DNA from: Eubacteriales bacterium
Lineage (GTDB): Bacteria > Bacillota_A > Clostridia > Lachnospirales > Lachnospiraceae
NCBI GenBank assembly: GCA_030533315.1
Contig: JAUNJL010000020.1
Location: 1 to 18,953 of the forward strand
DNA: 18,953 nt
Direction: 5' to 3'
Part shown: positions 15,871 to 18,953 of the stretch, piece by piece
Layout of the letters: each line of letters starts with the position of its first letter
Position numbering within the stretch: the stretch's first letter is position 1
Position numbers and translations under genes: made by a program
The notes under the pieces: generated by a model
Told to the model about the DNA's origin: nothing
The model's input: only the letters and a program-made list of their open reading frames with translations
Database searches by the model: none

Positions 15871-16011
15871 GGAGGAACAGGATGGGAAAGCTCCAGCTGC
15901 TTCCCCGGGCGGCAGCCCTGCTAAAAAAAGGGTGGGCCCGTATTTTACCAAAGCTGTAGCCATTCAGCCCGCTGGACCGTTACACAAATCTATCAGAAAG
16001 GGTTCATACTC

Positions 16012-17484
16012 ATGAAAATCGGTTTTGACAACAAAAAGTACCTGAATATGCAGTCCGGCCGCATCCGCGAGAGGATCGGCGCCTTCGGAAATAAGCTCTA
16101 CCTGGAGTTTGGCGGAAAGCTCTTCGACGACTACCATGCCGCCCGGGTCCTGCCCGGCTTTGCCCCGGACAGCAAGCTGCGTATGCTCATGCAGCTGTCC
16201 GACCAGGCGGAGATCGTCATCGTGATCAGCGCCAACGACATTGACAAAAGCAAGGTCCGGGGCGACCTTGGCATCACCTACGACGAGGATGTGTTTCGGC
16301 TGATCGACGCCTTCCGCGGAAGAGGTCTGTACGTGGGAAGCGTCTGCCTGACCCGATACGCCGGACAGGAAAGTGCGGACGCCTTCCAAAAGCGCCTGGA
16401 AGCTCTGGGCATCCCGGTGTACCACCACTACACCATCCCCGGCTATCCCAGCAACACGCCGCTGATCGTCAGCGATGAGGGCTATGGAAAAAACCAGTAC
16501 ATCGAGACCTCCAGGCCCCTCGTGGTGGTCACCGCCCCCGGGCCCGGCAGCGGCAAAATGGCCACCTGCCTCTCCCAGCTCTACCATGAGCACAAGCGGG
16601 GAGTGACCGCCGGCTATGCGAAGTTCGAGACCTTTCCCATCTGGAACATTCCTCTGAAACACCCCGTGAACCTGGCCTATGAGGCTGCCACCGCCGATCT
16701 CAATGACGTCAACATGATCGATCCCTTCCATCTGGAGGCCTATGGAGAGACCACCGTAAATTACAACCGGGACGTGGAGATCTTCCCCGTGCTGCAGGCC
16801 ATGTTTGAGAAGATCACGGGAACATGTCCCTACAAGTCTCCCACGGACATGGGCGTCAACATGGCCGGCTGCTGCATCATGGACGACGAAGCCTGCCGGG
16901 AGGCCTCCCGCCAGGAGATCATACGGAGATATTACAAAAGCAAGGGCGCCCTTGTCTCCGGGACCGGCGGCGAGAAGGAGGTCTTAAAGATCGAGCTGCT
17001 TTTGAAGCAGGCTCACGCTTCCCTGGATGACCGCCGGGTGGTTCCCGCAAGCCTTGCCCGTGAGGAGGAAACCGGAGCTCCCGCCGCCGCCCTTGAGCTT
17101 CTGGACGGAAGGATCATCACCGGAAAGACCTCTGATCTTCTGGGAGCCTCCTCCGCACTCCTTCTGAATACCCTGAAAGAGCTGGCTGGGATCGACCATG
17201 AGCTCCATGTCATATCCCCGGAGGCCATCCGCCCCATCCAGGAGCTGAAGACCCGCTACCTGGGCAGCAAGAACCCCCGGCTCCATATGGACGAAACCAT
17301 GATCGCCCTGTCGGTCAGCGCCGCAGAAAGCCCCCTGGCCCGTATGGCCCTGGAACAGATCCCCAAGCTTTCCGGCTGCCAGGCCCACACCTCCGTCCTT
17401 CTGTCCTCTGTGGACATCCTGGCCTTCCGAAAGCTGGGCATCGAGCTGACCTGTGAGCCAAAATTTGAAAAACAAAAAAAGTGA
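16012..17484 (+). CDS. DUF1846 (UPF0371) family protein
   Basis: The 490-residue protein is recognised as DUF1846 from its opening GFDNKKYLNMQSGRIRERI, the LYLEFGGKLFDDYHAARVLPGF block, and TCPYKSPTDMGVNMAGCCI (271-289). Structures exist for the family, but I know of no established function. A P-loop-like APGPGSGK sits at 175-182 between a beta-strand (PLVVVT) and a helix, which suggests phosphate or nucleotide binding; this is inference. The paired cysteines at 287-288 are another candidate functional site. There is no signal peptide or membrane segment. AGAAAGGGTTCATACTC precedes the ATG. It is a single-gene unit with its own promoter, a long leader and a terminator. Confidence 0.88.
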   Translation: MKIGFDNKKYLNMQSGRIRERIGAFGNKLYLEFGGKLFDDYHAARVLPGFAPDSKLRMLMQLSDQAEIVIVISANDIDKSKVRGDLGITYDEDVFRLIDAFRGRGLYVGSVCLTRYAGQESADAFQKRLEALGIPVYHHYTIPGYPSNTPLIVSDEGYGKNQYIETSRPLVVVTAPGPGSGKMATCLSQLYHEHKRGVTAGYAKFETFPIWNIPLKHPVNLAYEAATADLNDVNMIDPFHLEAYGETTVNYNRDVEIFPVLQAMFEKITGTCPYKSPTDMGVNMAGCCIMDDEACREASRQEIIRRYYKSKGALVSGTGGEKEVLKIELLLKQAHASLDDRRVVPASLAREEETGAPAAALELLDGRIITGKTSDLLGASSALLLNTLKELAGIDHELHVISPEAIRPIQELKTRYLGSKNPRLHMDETMIALSVSAAESPLARMALEQIPKLSGCQAHTSVLLSSVDILAFRKLGIELTCEPKFEKQKK

Positions 17485-17499
17485 CGCCTGACCGCAGCA

Positions 17500-17541
17500 G
17501 AGCCAGTGTTTATCCTTTGGGAGGACACTGGCTCCGTTTTT
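17500..17541 (+). terminator. Rho-independent terminator of the DUF1846 gene
   Basis: A 10-bp stem GAGCCAGTGT/ACACTGGCTC, with a further small TCC/GGA pairing in the loop, is followed by CGTTTTTG. Confidence 0.88.
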
Positions 17542-17559
17542 GCGGCGCTCCATCTCAAA

Positions 17560-17612
17560 AACAAAAAAGCTCCCAGCCATGGACTTCCCGCCCATCGCTG
17601 AGAGCTTTTTAT
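17560..17612 (-). terminator. Bidirectional terminator between the DUF1846 gene and galE
   Basis: AAAAAGCTCCCAGC (17564-17577) pairs with GCTGAGAGCTTTTT (17597-17610) apart from one wobble position. On the minus strand it is followed by TTTTTTGTTTTT and would end galE transcripts. On the plus strand a T5 run lets it act as a backup for the upstream gene. Confidence 0.85.
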
Positions 17613-17794
17613 CCCAGATCTCCTGAAGGCCCGCCGGCCGCCGCAAGCGCATCTAAGGCGCCCCCACAGGACTGCATCCCCGCGTTTCTCCTTACAGGCA
17701 CACCAGGCCAAGGAGGTAATCAGCAGCTCCCCTTGCTCCAGGGGGCTGCCGGCCAAAACCGCCAGGTCAGCTGAGGGTTCTGCCGGCAAAGGTA
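17613..17794. other. GC-rich spacer downstream of galE
   Basis: No recognisable gene. On the minus strand it holds a degenerate copy of the hairpin/Shine-Dalgarno element (17685-17704: TTTCTCCTTACAGGCACACC on the plus strand), followed by an ATG at 17677 opening a 22-codon ORF that stops at 17609 inside the terminator. A longer TTG-initiated frame through this spacer runs antisense into the DUF1846 gene and is not supported. Confidence 0.4.
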
Positions 17795-18811
17795 CTAATC
17801 CTCATATCCATTGGGGTTGCCAGACTGCCATCTCCAGGAGTCGGCACACATCTCCAGGATATCGTTCTCCGCCTTCCAGCCCAGCTCCCTTTCGGCTTTC
17901 TCCGCATTGGAATAGCAGGTGGCGATGTCCCCGGCCCGCCGAGGCTTGATCACGTAGGGGATGGTCACCCCCGTCGCCTTCTCAAAATTCTTGATGATAT
18001 CCAAAACGCTGTAGCCTTTTCCGGTGCCAAGATTATAGATGCTGAGGCCGGAACGATCCTCGATCTTTTTCAGCGCCTTTACATGACCCTTTGCCAGATC
18101 CACCACGTGAATGTAATCCCTCACCCCCGTTCCATCCGGCGTGTCATAATCATTTCCGAATACTCCCAGCTCCTTCAGCTTCCCCACAGCCACCTGGGTG
18201 ATGTAGGGCATCAGGTTGTTGGGAATCCCGTTGGGATTCTCCCCGATCATACCGCTCTTATGTGCGCCGATGGGGTTAAAGTAACGGAGAAGGACCACAT
18301 TCCACTCTGGATCCGCCTTCTGGATGTCGGTCAGGATCTGCTCCAGCATGGATTTCGTCCAGCCGTACGGGTTGGTGCACTGTCCCTTGGGACAGCTTTC
18401 CGTAATGGGAATCTCCGCCGGATCTCCATACACCGTTGCCGAAGAGGAAAAGATGATATTTTTTACGTTGTGCTTTCTCATAACGTCAACTAAGGTCAGG
18501 GTTCCGGCAATATTGTTCTCGTAATATTCCCAGGGCTTTTCCACGGACTCTCCCACCGCCTTCAGGCCCGCAAAATGGATACAGGAGTCGATGTCTTCTT
18601 TTGCAAAAATCTCATTTAATGCCTCCCGGTCAAGGATATCGGCCTTGTAAAATCTCACCTGCTTTCCGGTGATCTTTTCTACCCTTCCCAGAGATTTTTC
18701 GCTGGAATTACTCAGATTATCCAAAACAACCACGTCATAGCCGGCGCTCAGCAGCTCCACGACCGTATGGCTCCCAATATAGCCTGCGCCACCTGTAACT
18801 AAAATCGCCAT
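17795..18811 (-). CDS. galE: UDP-glucose 4-epimerase
   Basis: GalE interconverts UDP-glucose and UDP-galactose using bound NAD, in the Leloir pathway and in supply of galactosyl donors for surface polysaccharide. The 338-residue protein is an extended short-chain dehydrogenase: the Rossmann GGAGYIG is at 7-13, SSSATVYG at 122-129, and the catalytic YGWTK (Tyr149, Lys153) follows. RYFNPIGAH and the C-terminal [23 protein letters not shown] are typical of true GalE. The start at 18811 has AAAGGAGAAATT directly upstream; the GTG at 18826 is in frame but lies within the hairpin/ribosome-site element. The upstream region is the 64-bp tandem repeat, and no promoter is visible within the window. Confidence 0.97.
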   Translation of the reverse strand: MAILVTGGAGYIGSHTVVELLSAGYDVVVLDNLSNSSEKSLGRVEKITGKQVRFYKADILDREALNEIFAKEDIDSCIHFAGLKAVGESVEKPWEYYENNIAGTLTLVDVMRKHNVKNIIFSSSATVYGDPAEIPITESCPKGQCTNPYGWTKSMLEQILTDIQKADPEWNVVLLRYFNPIGAHKSGMIGENPNGIPNNLMPYITQVAVGKLKELGVFGNDYDTPDGTGVRDYIHVVDLAKGHVKALKKIEDRSGLSIYNLGTGKGYSVLDIIKNFEKATGVTIPYVIKPRRAGDIATCYSNAEKAERELGWKAENDILEMCADSWRWQSGNPNGYED

Positions 18812-18813
18812 AA

Positions 18814-18953
18814 TTTCTCCTTTCACGGCACACTCGCTGTGCCCATCTTGGTAGATTTGGAAGCTTGACTTCCAAACTTTCTCCTTTCACGGCACACCCG
18901 CTGTGCCCATCTTGGTAGATTTGGAAGCTTGACTTCCAAACTTTCTCCTTTCA
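18814..18953 (-). repeat. 64-bp tandem repeat upstream of galE, continuing past the edge
   Basis: Two full 64-bp units (18814-18877, 18878-18941) differ at one base (18834 T versus 18898 C), and the first 12 bases of a third unit are at 18942-18953. Each unit contains a 6-bp hairpin (GGCACA-N5-TGTGCC), an 8-bp hairpin (TTTGGAAG-CTTGA-CTTCCAAA) and, on the minus strand, AAAGGAGAAA. The copy nearest galE supplies its ribosome binding site. Confidence 0.92.

Noticed and set aside
17256..17789. A 177-codon minus-strand frame between galE and the DUF1846 gene
   Set aside because: It needs a TTG start, reads through the bidirectional terminator and overlaps the DUF1846 coding end in antisense. No domain is recognised.
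18814..18953. CRISPR array at the right edge
   Set aside because: The repeats abut with no unique spacers and each unit contains a ribosome binding site; this is a tandem repeat.

Overview
The window reads as chromosomal core genome of a moderately GC-rich, Gram-positive anaerobe of the Clostridia, most likely Lachnospiraceae. The reasons are strong AGGAGG-type ribosome binding sites, consensus sigma-A promoters, HPr kinase (a Gram-positive style carbon-control enzyme), a class A PBP with a low-complexity Gly/Asp/Ser tail, and a DUF1846 protein. This assignment is inference from gene content and style; no species is claimed. Nothing looks like a phage, an integrative element, an insertion sequence or a CRISPR array.

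Left third (1-4908, all minus strand): a promoter at 4966-4994 drives tsaE-tsaB-rimI-rnz-tsaD-ispD, and two tRNA-Ser genes (UGA, then GGA cut by the window edge) follow, each with its own promoter. Most of these genes serve tRNA or ribosome maturation: t6A37 synthesis by TsaB/D/E, tRNA 3' trimming by RNase Z, and N-terminal acetylation by RimI. IspD starts isoprenoid precursor synthesis.

Middle (4909-9602): ppiB (+) is divergent from tsaE through a shared, overlapping -10 element. A yigZ/IMPACT gene (-) follows, then a decayed transglutaminase-like gene remnant (+) that keeps a good terminator, then a large class A penicillin-binding protein (+). Two back-to-back terminators separate the PBP from the convergent genes to its right.

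Right part (9611-15700, minus): ftsH, uvrC, hprK and a ROK glucokinase, with promoters seen for ftsH and hprK. hprK and glcK form a short carbon-control unit. A DUF1846 gene (+) lies divergent from ftsH across a 367-bp spacer. galE (-) closes the window.

The least ordinary signal is non-coding. A 64-bp tandem repeat lies upstream of galE; each unit carries two hairpins and a Shine-Dalgarno sequence. Part of it, a 6-bp hairpin joined to TGAAAGGAGAAA, recurs upstream of tsaB with a base change that keeps the hairpin, and a degenerate copy lies downstream of galE in front of a tiny ORF. This looks like an interspersed element that supplies ribosome binding sites.
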